A DNA stretch of 64,000 bases. Source: Thunnus maccoyii. Lineage: Eukaryota > Chordata > Actinopteri > Scombriformes > Scombridae. The translations under genes and the position numbers were made by a program. The stretch covers positions 17,531,291 to 17,595,290 of the forward strand of contig NC_056536.1 of NCBI RefSeq assembly GCF_910596095.1, in the 5' to 3' direction. Below, piece by piece: positions 12,184 to 23,515 of this stretch; position 1 is the first letter of the stretch, and every line of letters begins with the position of its first letter. The notes beneath the pieces were generated by a model that was not told the DNA's origin, made no database searches, and was given only the letters and a program-made list of their open reading frames with translations.

Positions 12184-12784
12184 GTAAGTTGCTTTTAACT
12201 TCGCCTACAGGCCTGCGACCGTGCCGTTATTTCACCGTGAGCCGTTTTAAAAAAAACATAGTTTGATTTCTATACGTGTGACTTTGAATGCATGGTTGCT
12301 AAATTGATTTACTTCAAAATTAACTGTGTTTTAATGATAGTGAATGTGTGTTTCATAATTAAAATGACAATTATGTTTATAAAACAATCGGAAAAATGCG
12401 CATTTTGAGATATTTATAGCTTATTTGGTGTTGTATAATAGTTCGCCAGAAACGAGAATACACGGAGATACCGATCGAGGTTTTGGGGTTTTCAAGCAGG
12501 ATTATTTTTACGCAGCATCATCCTTATATCACAGCCAGATTTTAATATGAGGAAATACAAGCAAAAAGCAGGATGTTTTTATAGCCTCGCAACAGATTTG
12601 AGATACAGTAGCAGTCCGATTGTTTCAACAGCTTGCTTTGCATGTTTTGCTTGTCAGAGAATAGAAAAGAAAAAAAAATTTTGAAGTAAAGGTGACTGAG
12701 GAAAATGAAAAGTCAGCCAGAAGTATCAAAAATCATCTGGCGTGCAGCCTCATTATCCACCCCACCCTCCCTTCCTCCCTCCCT

Positions 12785-12821
<37 letters not shown>

Positions 12822-13788
12822 CTCCTCTCTCAAACACACACCCTGACTCTATCTGCTGCACACCTACAGTACCTGTATGTATAATCTGTGAAGTGAAATT
12901 ATTTGCTGAATCCTCAGTTAAGTCTTATAGTTTGGTACAGTGGCTCAGACTGAAGAGAAACTGAAACTGTGTGGCGAAAATAAAATACAATTTTTGTTCT
13001 GTAAGGCTAAAATGTTGTCCTGTAGGTTGAAATATTGTGTGCATCCATACACGAGCTATAAAATACCAACAAAAAAAAACCCCGCCCTGATTAAAATGCT
13101 TCATCTCGCTGTCTCACCTTGACATAAGGTTAGTGTTTGTGCTCATGAGCTGCTGCAGCTCCTGTTGTTTAGGGTCATGTCTGGGCCAAAGGACAGCTTT
13201 GATTCAAAGGCACTTTGCAGTGTAATTATGGCAACGTTCAAACTCAAACCCTGTGAAAAACACAGTGTGTGGATGTGAACTCCAGACACGACTGTTCTTG
13301 CATGTTCTACATAAAACGCACCTTTCTTTTTGTCACATGAATCTGCCTTCTAACTGGCTCTCCGCATTACTGAATTGATCAATTTGGAGACTGATGAGGC
13401 AACGTGATCCTCTAAGCTCGATAATTTTCTGTTGCTCTGGAGTGTACATCATTTAATTGCCCATATGTCTTAGAAAGTAGTCCAGTTGGATATACTGTTC
13501 TTAATCAACGTGTGGAATTGCAAATGGCTTGTTTGGGTTAGTGTAGCTCGGCTGACGGAGAAGGTGTGCAGTAGAGATGCACATGCTGACTGTGATACAG
13601 GACCAGAAGCTGCTGTAGGGATTAAATATGACAGGAAAGTTGAGATTCTCTCCAGACTTCAGCTTCAGATATCATAAGACACCTGTGAACATGTTGTGTT
13701 GGCCTCTTTGGTTTCTAAACGTTTTATTAGGAGGATTGTTGCAGTGCAGGTTTACTGTCAGGTGTGCAGGATGATCAGTTCTACACTT

Positions 13789-13846
13789 CCAATAGGGGGC
13801 ACTGTGTAACACGCTCCTGTGAGGGTGACACACTGTGGGGGCAGTG
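13789..13846 (+). promoter_or_regulatory. CTCF-like motif pair between hoxc5a and hoxc4a
   Basis: CCAATAGGGGGCACT at 13789-13803 matches the CTCF core except for one position. A weaker copy, CACTGTGGGGGCAGTG, lies at 13831-13846 in the same orientation. The site at 390 has the opposite orientation, so the sites flanking hoxc6a-hoxc5a point away from each other. Motif evidence only. Confidence 0.45.
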
Positions 13847-14343
13847 TGTCCAAGCCAGGGTATGGATTAGTACTCTTTTTTACATCCCAAAATTTTATTT
13901 TATTTTGTCCTATTTTTTTGAGCAGCTGTATTGTCATATTAACCATTTCAAGAGGGAGAAAATGATCATTAACTCCCAAACTAAACATTTCAAGAAATCC
14001 AAAATCCAAGTTGTTTTCCTCCAAAAATGGAATATTTTCTCTTTTCCAATAAATTATCAACACAAACGCAAGGTGCTAGTGAAGTTTAGAGGTTTCAGGA
14101 TACTTATTACAATCGAAATTATTTTATCTTCCTGATTTTTCAGTCATTGCATCTTGTTAGGCAGTTTGAATTAAAGGTATTGTGTAATTTAACTTGCAGC
14201 AACGAGAGTTCAGTTCAAAACAATCTGATGCTACTACAGCAAAAGTGAAACAGTCCAAACATCCGTTTTCACTGCCATGTTCTGTGCTGTTGTATTCCTT
14301 TCTCTGACCTGTGGAGCTGACACTGTCATCATTCAATCCGCAG

Positions 14344-14360
14344 AGGTCATTTCCGGGTGA
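14344..14360 (+). promoter_or_regulatory. DR5 repeat, candidate retinoic acid response element
   Basis: AGGTCA-TTTCC-GGGTGA, two exact RGKTSA half-sites spaced by five, midway in the hoxc5a-hoxc4a spacer. Confidence 0.45.
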
Positions 14361-15201
14361 GCACAGACTTCCCTTTGTCTGAGCCCAAGTAAGAACCATA
14401 AAGTCCCATTACATCGTTTGCGAACACAGCCGGAATTTATTTACAATGTGAAGACAAAGTCGTGATTTTTTTATTGACTGCTCACCATAATTCAGCCGCG
14501 GTGAAGTCCAGGGATTTCTATTCATAGGACATTTGCCCGAGGAAATACCAAAATGCTTGCAAATTTAGTTTTACTGTCTGAAAATGACCCGTCCTAAATG
14601 TCTGTCCTCGGTCCCAGTTCTGCAGGAGCCCACACATGTCACAGCTTTTCTAGGGCAGTCTCCCTTCAATTAGGCTAGATAACAGAGGAGACCAGAGGCA
14701 GGGGACAGACTGGAGGATCATTCACATGAAATAATATCAAAACGGTTCGTTTCTGTATTTGAAAACGAAGAAGAGAGCTAGAAAACTTGTTAAAATGAAA
14801 TATAGACGCGTGGCTTTTCGGTGGTTTTTATGACATTTGTTGCTCATTTTCATCTGCGTCATTTTAATTTATTAGAATTACTTTTTAATATGTTGGGAAT
14901 TTTATGCGGAGAAAAAACGAAATATTGCAAATACAATACGTCCAGTTCTTCCAGGGTGTGCCTGCTGTCTGTGACTTTACAAATATCTGCTCTGTTAATT
15001 CAGTTGATAATTCAGTAGACTTAAATACCTGAAAGTAAATATTAATTTAACAATTTGCAGAACTTTGGCATCTTTTTCCAACAATTTTAATTTTCCTTTT
15101 TGGATGCAAAAAAAAACAACTCATTTTTTAACTTTAAAGTATAATAACAATAATAATGGTCCGCATTTGATCTAATTTTTCTTTTTCTTTCTATTTTTCA
15201 G

Positions 15202-15235
15202 GCAATTCAACAAGAGTGGAACCATGGATTTGTCA
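15202..15235 (+). other. Candidate 34-base non-coding exon
   Basis: A long pyrimidine run ending CTATTTTTCAG is followed 34 bases later by the strong donor TCA/GTAAGT. The mini-exon contains ACCATGG, a perfect Kozak start that would read only four codons before the junction. A spliced hoxc4a or pri-mir-10 transcript could use the donor at 12184, this exon, and the acceptor-like TTGGTCAG at 19849-19856 in the hoxc4a 5' region. There is no conservation evidence here. Confidence 0.3.
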
Positions 15236-16223
15236 GTAAGTGTCACACATCGCCCCACGTCTATCCACCTGGCTGTAGTCAGGAGCTCTGACACTTCATG
15301 GAGCTTGTTATTTGGCTGTAGGCAAACAGCTGGCTCCGCTGACCTCACGGGCGCTGATGCCTCCACTCTTAACGAATTTGTTTAGGGATTCTGGTGTTTG
15401 TAGAAGGACTGCGATCTAACAATCACTGTGATTTTACTTCCAAATTATTATTATTTTTTCTCTCAATGCAGATACACGAACAAAAAACTTCAACTTTTAT
15501 TACTGTCCTTCTGTGAACTACTTGGATCTAATTAATAGCTAGAAAAGTGGCACTCTTGTTGCACAGGTGAAACTGGAGCTATGAGTCTAATTAACCACAG
15601 CATCGCTATAATGAACTGCAAACCAAGCAATGGTTTCTTTGGGGCATCCAGGACGTAAAACCTTTGGTCCCCGGGCTGCTGCGTTAGAAAGAATTCATAT
15701 TCAACTAGTCTCCAGTCTGTCTGCACTTCATTAAAACTTTTTATTTTAACTGGACGATCCAGCTTAACGTTATTACACCTGGGGAGATTTAATGTGTAAA
15801 GGCTATTAAGTTAAGGGTTTGATTAAAAGCGCGTCGTAATCGTTTTCATCAGGGAGCGGAATATTGCTGCATCCAGGTCAGGTGCTGCTGGGCCACCAAA
15901 TTAAAAAACAGCCATGCATGGACAGAACAACAGCCTCCACATAGTTCTGCACAGATTTATTTTGTTTACATATGTACATGTGTGAACACGCTTGTACAGC
16001 TGTTATTTTGCAGGGGGGGAAGGAAAGCTTAACAATCCCTCAAATGAACAAATGAAACATCAAATTAGTCCGCCTGAGGGCCTCATTTTTTGTACTTCTA
16101 CATTATAACTAGTTATTGAACTAGGTGCACGATCTGAAAGCCATTTGTGGGGAGAAAGAATTCATTGCTGTCGCTCCATCAATAATCATTGGCAGTGAAC
16201 TATTGGAACCAGTCAAACGCGAG

Positions 16224-16240
16224 GGGTGAAACGCGGGTCA
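16224..16240 (+). promoter_or_regulatory. DR5 repeat, candidate retinoic acid response element upstream of mir-10
   Basis: GGGTGA-AACGC-GGGTCA, two exact RGKTSA half-sites spaced by five, about 1 kb upstream of the mir-10 hairpin. Confidence 0.45.
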
Positions 16241-17207
16241 GGCTGTCTAACTAATATTAAAATGCGTGCGCCAGGGCGCGCGGGGCGAGAGTGGAGTATG
16301 TGGTGTGCGTGCAGCTCTTTCAGACAGGTTTGGTGCACGAAAAACATCACATATTTAGATGAGAATATACACCAAATGAACACGAGTAAGATTTTTGTGA
16401 CTATGTTCTCGTTAGTTCATTGTTGTTGGCTTAGGATGCTTTGTTCTTTCAGTAAAAAAAAAAAAAATCTATTAAATTGATACACAGGACAGAATGCACG
16501 CGGAGAAATATGTAGATTGAGACGTTTTTTGACAGTGTTTGAAGTCCCATGTGCATTTCCACTGTAATCAATTCCATTGATTCACAATCTGAGCATGTTT
16601 GCTGTTTTTAATAACCCCCCGAAACAGGTCACATGTCTGATATTGCATTTTTCATCCGAGGCTTTTCTCATTAGCTTCCAGGGTGGCAGGAAGAAAGGTT
16701 ACCGAGCGGTCAGTATGGTAATAGCAAGCAGAAGAAATGGTTGGGAACAATAGAAACTTATTTTTCATCTGTGCTGTCACGCCGTCCCTTTGTATCCTCC
16801 GTGTTTGTGACTGAATATTCATATAGGAGCTACCTCAAAGGCAGAGGTTGAATGTTGAGAAAAGAGACCCTCTTTATCCTTTTTGCACCCGACGTGTTTG
16901 TGTGTGAATGTGTTCAGGCATATTTTTGCGAATATTTTTTTGGGGGGAGAAAAGTAGTATATTCTGTCATTTGTAAATGTATTAAGAGCAGATGTGATTT
17001 GTGTTTGTGGCTCCAGTAACCCTGACAAGCAGCATCCGCTTTGGCGCGCGCTTTGTGCAGTATTTCTACTCTATTGCAGCTTTAATATGTTGTTATGACA
17101 TTATACTCTTGAAATGCATGTTTGTCCTATTTCAGACATGAAAAACCTGCTTGCGTATGTGTTTGCCTGAGAGATCACCTTTGCAGCTTCTAACCTAAAA
17201 CACATTA

Positions 17208-17291
17208 GTTGTCTATATGTACCCTGTAGAACCGAATTTGTGTGGAGTACAAACAATCGCAAATACGTCTCTACAGGAATACATGGGCAAC
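17208..17291 (+). ncRNA. mir10b: mir-10 microRNA hairpin (miR-10b type)
   Basis: Positions 17220-17242 are identical to the vertebrate miR-10b-5p sequence (begins TACCCTGTAGAACCG; the A after GTAGA separates it from miR-10a, which has T). The 3' arm (about 17260-17283, containing CTCTACAGGAATACAT) pairs with it through CTGTAG/CTACAG and ATGTA/TACAT, and the base is closed by GTTG/CAAC. miR-10 genes sit upstream of Hox4 in vertebrate clusters, and this one is 2.9 kb upstream of the hoxc4a start on the same strand. In other clusters it is co-expressed with Hox4 genes and represses nearby Hox mRNAs such as Hox1 and Hox3. The exact copy number suffix in any species is not knowable here. Confidence 0.96.
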
Positions 17292-17807
17292 TGAAATACC
17301 ACGCCAGCAAACGGACTCCTCTGCTTCTGCCTCTCTGCACATCTCTCTGGCTTTTTTTTTTTCTTTTCTTGATATTGCATACACAGGCGTTCAGTCTACA
17401 TCCAGGCAGTAAAGCGATGAAATAGCCTAACATTGTCACAGAGTGTATTCATAGTCCAGACAGCCATGGATTGTGTAGGTAGGCCACAGAGAGTAAAGCC
17501 ATGTGTGCAGTGTGCGGCTACTACTGTGTCAGACCCTGTAAAACACGTTAGGAACCAGGGGTCGTTTCAAAGTGACTGATTTACGGCTTTTATTGCGCTA
17601 TAAAACGCCTCTAACATCCTCGCTAGGGGTAATAGAAATGTCGTGCGCATTCTGTACAAACAGGACAGCCAGAAATATGCCATTTCACGTCGTTTTTAAG
17701 CATATTATGTAATTATTACTGTGAAAATAGAGGCATCCGTTAACTTGCAGTTTGCTACTTTGACCAACAGATTGACTTGTGTGCTTCTGTTCAGATTTAT
17801 ATTCAAC

Positions 17808-17808
<1 letters not shown>

Positions 17809-17899
<91 letters not shown>
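17809..17899. repeat. (ATT)n microsatellite
   Basis: About 30 uninterrupted ATT units, 520 bp downstream of mir-10. Poly-Ile reading frames across it are artefacts. Confidence 0.98.
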
Positions 17900-17900
<1 letters not shown>

Positions 17901-19908
17901 CTGGCTGTTGCTGCCCCCACAACTAACATAGCAATAAAAAAATAAATAAAAAATGATAAAAATATAATCTGGAGACTGCTAAGCTATTATGAGTTAACCT
18001 CTCTCTCTCTCTTTCTCTGTCTCTCTCTCTGACTCCAGCTGGCTCTGAGATAAGAGTAGCTAGTCTAATGCACATGACAAGTTTATACAGTGAGGGAGTA
18101 TCAGATAACAGCAGACGCCCAGTAATGTGGCTGATGGTCAGCCTTAGTTTTCCAAATACCACCTAGACTGAAATGCTTTTGTAATATTTATTTTATTATG
18201 ATTTGTGGATAAGTGGGACTTGCAGTTTGAAGCATTTATATGGATGTTATTGTAAACATGTTTGTGTATAAATCAGTTGCATTTGTGTCTGTGCATGTTT
18301 CATTTGTGCAGATGCTCCTCTCGTCTGCTAGTCAGAGAGCAGTGATAGTCCACAGAGATTCAATTGATTTACATAGCGGTCATAACAACCATAACAAAGG
18401 TCATAACATTTCTGGCAAGTACAAAACGAGGATTTTCCAAAGAAAATGCAAACTGTGTTGAAGGAGAGAGTGTGATGAGGAGGTGGAAAGAACACGGTTA
18501 AGAGTGATATGTTTGTCAAAATCCACTAATAGTGTTGAATTTCAATATTTGAACATTGGTTTGAATCTAGTTGTGTTTGTTTTGCTTGTTACTGTTGTTT
18601 GCAAATCTACAAACAAGGCATCTCTAAGCAGGACTGACCTTCAGTTTCAGATTTGAGGTTGTACAGCTGCTCCAAAAGGCTCTTACACTATAGTCTGCAA
18701 CAACTGAATCTAACTTCTCTTTGGCAAAACACTCGCCCACTGCAGTTGAGTCAGCAGTTAAAGTGCTCTGCTGCTCTCTGGTCCCTGCTTTTGGGTCTGT
18801 TGTGACATCATAACAGTGTAGTTTCACTGCTGACTGGTCTTTGACATCATAATGATGCTCTGGTTTATGACACAGGGGCATTCCTGGCTGTGTTGGTTGG
18901 TCTGTGATGTCACATTGGTCACATTGGTAGCGTTTTGTTGGTCTCCTCTGTTGGCTGTTCCTCTGTTTTCTGGTGTATGATATCATGATTGTAGAGTTTC
19001 ACAGCTTTGTGGTTTATGACAGTTCTCTGCTTGTTTGTTGCTGTTTGTTTGTTGACATCACAGCGCTCATAATGAAATTGGATACATGTAGAAGACTTTT
19101 GATGTGTATTTGTATCTTTCAGGAGAAGAAGTTGTTATTAAAGATTAAACAATGCGGAACATTTAATGTACTTTTACATTTTTGTGCAAAAGACTAGGAC
19201 TGCCATGACTTTTCTTTAATATCATTTTATTATTATACAGAGACCTTTGGTACCAGATTTTTGCTGCTTTTACAACATAATCGGCCTCCCAAAGCCTGAC
19301 AGCTTTACTCATATCTGTCCTGTTTGTAATATTACCCTTACTAAGAATAAATTAAAAGGTGCAGCTGAGCTTTTTAAGGCACAACCTGGAATAAAAAGTG
19401 ATATCATTTTAAAGTAGGCAGATATCTCATCGTTGAATGAAAGGCGATTGTTTAGTTTGACTCTTCTTGTCTACATTTCTTTAACATTATAAATGATCAT
19501 TATAGCCTATTTTCAGAAATCACACACCTGCAGAGCTTCTCACCACTTCAATCCTCTCTGACAGTTAGATTCACAACACACCTTTTAAATATTATTGCTG
19601 AAATGCTTTTTTTGGAATCAACACCTTACGAAGCTTATGCAGCCCTGATTCTTAAGTGTATGAATGGACTGTAATCTGTTTCACAGGTGAAGTGCTGCTG
19701 CCTTCATTAATTAGCAGATAGCTTTTATATAAGGCTTACAGGCTAACAAAATGATTGGTTTGCTTTTGTTGTACCTTATCCTTGGTGAATCGCCTATTGT
19801 CCCTTTGAATAATTGAGACCAGTGGATTTTGCCTGTTTTATTTTTTCCTTGGTCAGCAACTAGCTACTAGTTTTGTCCCCAAGATCAATTGCCTTGGTAA
19901 CACAACCA

Positions 19909-19956
19909 GAGAGAGAGAGAGGGAGAGAGAAAGAGAGAGAGTGGGGGAGAGAGAGA
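19909..19956. repeat. GA-rich tract upstream of hoxc4a
   Basis: (GA)n with G interruptions, about 200 bp before the hoxc4a start. It could act as a GAGA-type promoter element, but is equally explained as a microsatellite. Confidence 0.8.
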
Positions 19957-20032
19957 TTTGTGCCCACAATGGCGACTGTAGGTATGCTAAATACCTCTGG
20001 TTCCTTATCCGGGAACTACCTCTTACTCTGCG

Positions 20033-20149
20033 ATTGGACCAGTGGGTCACGTGGTAAAAGTAACTTTACAGGGCTGCTCGCAAGTAGGAGGGCTTTATGG
20101 AGCAGAAAAACGACAAAGCTAGAAAAATTATTTTCCACTCCAGAAATTA
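20033..20149 (+). promoter_or_regulatory. hoxc4a: Conserved hoxc4a proximal promoter and leader
   Basis: ATTGG (20033-20037) and CACGTG (20048-20053) are followed by GGGCTTTATGG (about 20090-20100) and a leader running unchanged into the start codon. I recognise this stretch as close to the region directly upstream of mammalian HOXC4. The CCAAT plus E-box pair parallels the NF-Y and USF sites known in the HOXB4 promoter. TTTATGG is a candidate Cdx/Hox site. Together they suggest strong constraint on this promoter. Confidence 0.75.
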
Positions 20150-20585
20150 ATGATCATGAGCTCGTATTTGATGGAGTCTAACTACATTGATCCGAAATTT
20201 CCTCCATGCGAGGAATATTCGCAAAATAACTACATCCCTGAGCATAGTCCAGAATATTACAGCCGCGCAAGGGACTCTGGCTACCAGCATCACCATCAGG
20301 AGTTATATCCTCCGCGGGCGAGCTACCAAGACCGCCAGTATAACTGTGCAAGCATCCCTGAACCTGACACGCCAAGGGGACATGGAATACCCCATTCTGC
20401 GCACCTGCTGATAGGGAAAGGGCAACCTGCTTCATGTGAAACCCCACAGTTGTCCATGTCCCCCGCCACCCCACCGGCCGCAGCCTCCGCCTGCAACCAA
20501 GCTACCCCGGAGCATCCAAACAGCACAGCCTCTTCCAAGCAGCCCGTGGTGTACCCGTGGATGAAGAAAATTCACGTCAGCACTG
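20150..20585 (+). CDS. hoxc4a: hoxc4a exon 1 (N-terminus and hexapeptide)
   Basis: First exon of HoxC4. The start MIMSSYLMESNYIDPKFPPC is the Hox4 signature and matches human HOXC4 with one change, so the ATG at 20150 is preferred over the internal Met. Next come the acidic EEYSQNNYIPEHSPEYY block, a His/Gln stretch, a Pro/Ala-rich region and the hexapeptide VYPWMKKIHVST (YPWM at 135-138). The exon ends ACTG/GTAGGC in phase 1. Joined to 21098-21459 it gives 265 residues, near human HOXC4 (264). The 512-bp intron holds a homeodomain-site cluster near 20745-20776. Confidence 0.97.
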
Positions 20586-20745
20586 GTAGGCAACTTGTGT
20601 GTTTATGTTCCCTGCACTCCTCATGCTCCTCTCTCCCTTTCCCTCCCTTTATCAGTCCCTCTGACTCCCATCTCGTTGCCAGCCCCTGCTCCGATAGCAG
20701 GGAAGCCTTTGAAATGGCACAATTGAGGCGGATTTACGACTCGGC

Positions 20746-20776
20746 ATTGGTAATTACACCCACCATAAATTTTATA
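20746..20776. promoter_or_regulatory. hoxc4a: Intronic homeodomain-site cluster in hoxc4a (HB1-like)
   Basis: GGTAATTAC is followed by CATAAAT-TTTATAG (20764-20776), a near-palindrome like those in the hoxc6a and hoxc5a introns, with one arm changed from TTTATG to TTTATA. Clusters of homeodomain sites (HB1 elements) are described in the introns of several Hox genes. Assignment rests on motif and position. Confidence 0.45.
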
Positions 20777-21097
20777 GCCGAGGTATACTCAGGGCAGCCG
20801 TATCACCATGTGGCTTCTGCTGTTATGTATTGCGCGATAGAGAGAGGGGGAGAAATGAATAAGAAAAAAAACTGAGCTTTGTAATCTTGCATTAATAATT
20901 TAGCTCATAGTTGGATGTGAGTGTCCTCTCATTACGCTGAGAAGTTCTTAACTTCCCATTTAAATTTCTCAAACAGCTAAACATTCATATCCAATAAATC
21001 TTTCTAGCCATATCTCAGTTGAGGCCATTCTTGTTTACCCCTCCTTTCCTCCCTTCTCTGTCTCTCCCTTTCTCTCCACTTCTCCCTTTTTTTCCAG

Positions 21098-21459
21098 TGA
21101 ACCAGGGTTACAATGGGACGGAGCCCAAGCGGTCTAGGACAGCATACACCCGGCAGCAAGTCTTAGAATTGGAGAAGGAATTCCACTATAACCGGTATTT
21201 AACTCGGCGGAGGCGCATCGAGATCGCCCACACCCTGGTTCTCTCCGAGCGACAGATTAAAATCTGGTTTCAAAACCGCAGGATGAAATGGAAAAAGGAT
21301 CACAGGCTCCCGAACACCAAAGTGAGATCCTCCTCCTCCTCCTCCGGGTCCAACACAAGCTCAGCAGCCGGCGCTGTTGCCGCTGCCTCGGCCACTAACA
21401 CTGGTGCCTCCGACGAACTCACCGGAGCGCAACATGGCGAGGATATTACCAGGTTATAA
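21098..21459 (+). CDS. hoxc4a: hoxc4a exon 2 (homeodomain)
   Basis: Starts after a long pyrimidine tract and TTTCCAG; TG completes Val146. The homeodomain covers residues 155-214 ([60 protein letters not shown]). [18 protein letters not shown] and [10 protein letters not shown] are Hox4 hallmarks. The tail has a Ser run, an Ala-rich stretch and the EDITRL ending shared with HOXC4, stopping at TAA 21457-21459. AATAAA at 22045-22050 is the likely polyadenylation signal. Confidence 0.97.
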
Positions 21460-22044
21460 ACCACGAACCAAGATTGGGGGTAGAAAAAGAACTGGTTATT
21501 TATAGAACAATTATATATTTTGTTTTCGTAGCTATCTTGTGCGGTTTCCTTTAAGTCCAAAGTTATATAAAATGCATGTTATATAGCATGGATTACTGCG
21601 AATACCGATGAATTATTTTTACGTGACACAGGGTTTAATTTATTTGAAGCTCAATTAAAATGATGTTTTTTATTAAAAAAAATGTTTTGAATGAAGGAGA
21701 AAAAAAGTAGAAAAAAATATACATTTTATCAAAGTGTTATTGTGGGCCATTCTTTTGCCCTGCTGCCCAAGGTGAAATGCACAATCTATTTATTTCAAAC
21801 AACACTGGAAGGAAATCAATATAATAATAGTTATTTTTGGTATAAAAAAGCTGGAACACACCATTGATCTTGAACTTGTATGTTTAGGATAATAACAATG
21901 TGTGAATTACCTCGTGTATTTCAGAAACAGGATTTTGATTTACAATTTAGTTTTGTGGTGTTGATGTTGTGTTTAGACCGTTAAAAAGCAGATTATTGTG
22001 ATATACAATAAACGGAGTTTAGTGTACTTGTAATCATATTGGTC

Positions 22045-22050
22045 AATAAA
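22045..22050 (+). terminator. hoxc4a: Polyadenylation signal, probably hoxc4a
   Basis: AATAAA about 590 bases past the stop; another AATAAA lies about 35 bases earlier (around 22008). Confidence 0.45.
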
Positions 22051-23482
22051 ACAGTGAGTGTCTACTAGTTTTATATACGTTTGGTCGAACTTCATTTTAG
22101 GCAAGATGAGGTTTGCTATTGTTTTGGCTGTATGGAGGGATTATCTTTAAAAGTGTACAGATGTGTGAATATTTGAACATTTCATGAAGGGAAAACAAGA
22201 ATCACTGTGTCTTCAAAGCTCATTTTCTGCGTCTTTAATTTAGCACTGTGTACACACCTTGATAAAAACAGATAGTCCTGTGTGTGAATGTTGTGAGTGT
22301 TTAAAGCCTCCCTCATAATGGACTGAAGTTATTTCTAAAAAATCTGAAAATGAAATTGTGTGCGCTGTGCATTGTGTGCAACCTCATCAGTCTGAAGGGC
22401 ATTCAATTAACGCTAAAGACAAGCCACTGAGGCCCTCCTCTCCTCTCCACTACACACTGCACTGCCTCTGCCAGTGAAGCTCTCCACTTCCTTCGCTCTG
22501 ACTTGAAAAAAAAAAAAACAAAGCTGCATGCGATTAATTTAGAGGACATTTGCCATGTGTTAGAGATTATAGATTGTTGTGAAAATATTCTTATTGATTT
22601 TGTAAACTAAGTAGTTGCCCTGCTTTTTCTATAGTACACTGCGCCATGCGACTGAATTTTCAAATGTAAAAAAAAAATAAAATAAAAATAGCCTACAAAA
22701 AAACATAAGAAATAAAATAAAGTCGTGAATTGCAGATAGATTCAATATAATGCGTCATGTGGTTTTCGTTACAGTGAGGATGGTGATGGAGTAGCTGACC
22801 TTTGTTATCAGTAGCTTGGCCTATAAGGAGGGATGTTGATGTTTTCTTGTGTGTTCATTCACTATTTGACTTTTTGCTTGTGTAAACACTTTGCCACATT
22901 ATTTACCTGCTGTCTCCCCCACCGGGCAGCTTGCCTCCAGAGTGTGCAGCAGCTCGCGAGAATACAAAAAAAACCCCTACAATTTCAAAAAACGGCGCTA
23001 AGCTCGTCTCACTGCAACGTCATCGCCCCGCTTTTCATCTGGCAAGAGGACCAACACACTGCAGGACTGTTTACGACTGTAGACCTGCTGGACTGATGAA
23101 ACAATATGATAAAATATCGCTCAAACTGCAACTCTCAACTGAAATGTCTCCAGATTTTTTTTTCTTTCTCACAAAGATGCATTCATTTTTTTTTTTGTAG
23201 TTTTTCTTGGACAGATCTGTGCAGAAGTTTAAACATGACTTAAACCCAAAGACGCGCAAGAATTTGATAGATTATTGAAATTGTGACATGAATAGGCCTT
23301 ATAAAATGCCTTGCCTGGTGGGGGGCAAGAGAGCACAAAAGGAAGAGGTATTCTCCATCATCAATCTTTCACTACAGAGCTTTGTGTTCAGTTCTGGAAA
23401 ACAGCTCTGACAACAGCCAGTTTTCATCGCACCAAATATTCTGTACCAGACCATATCCTATACCATCCTCCCGAAATGTGAG

Positions 23483-23515
23483 AGTTTAAGTGGACTTAAG
23501 TGAACCACTTAAACT
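23483..23515. repeat. Inverted repeat made of TTAAGTG sites
   Basis: AGTTTAAGTGG (23483-23493) and its exact complement CCACTTAAACT (23505-23515) flank an 11-base loop that itself contains ACTTAAGT. The result is several NK-2-type homeodomain sites (TTAAGTG/CACTTAA) within 33 bp. Confidence 0.7.

Larger units (their letters stand above)
11122..19850. other. hoxc5a-hoxc4a spacer
   Basis: No protein-coding exon is recognised in this 9-kb spacer. It carries the mir-10 hairpin, two possible non-coding exons (ending 12183; 15202-15235), CTCF-like motifs (13789-13846), two DR5 repeats (14344, 16224), a CT tract (about 12777-12830), a long ATT repeat (17809-17899), a CT tract (17999-18031) and a degenerate TGACATCA-containing stretch (about 18780-19065). 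Extra length upstream of Hox4 is typical of vertebrate clusters, where it holds mir-10 and neural enhancers. Confidence 0.6.

Noticed and set aside
18624-18986. 120-codon minus-strand frame with a YQCDQCD stretch resembling a zinc knuckle
   Set aside because: It arises from the degenerate TGACATCA/TTGGTCTG repeats, has only one Cys pair and no recognisable domain or splice context.
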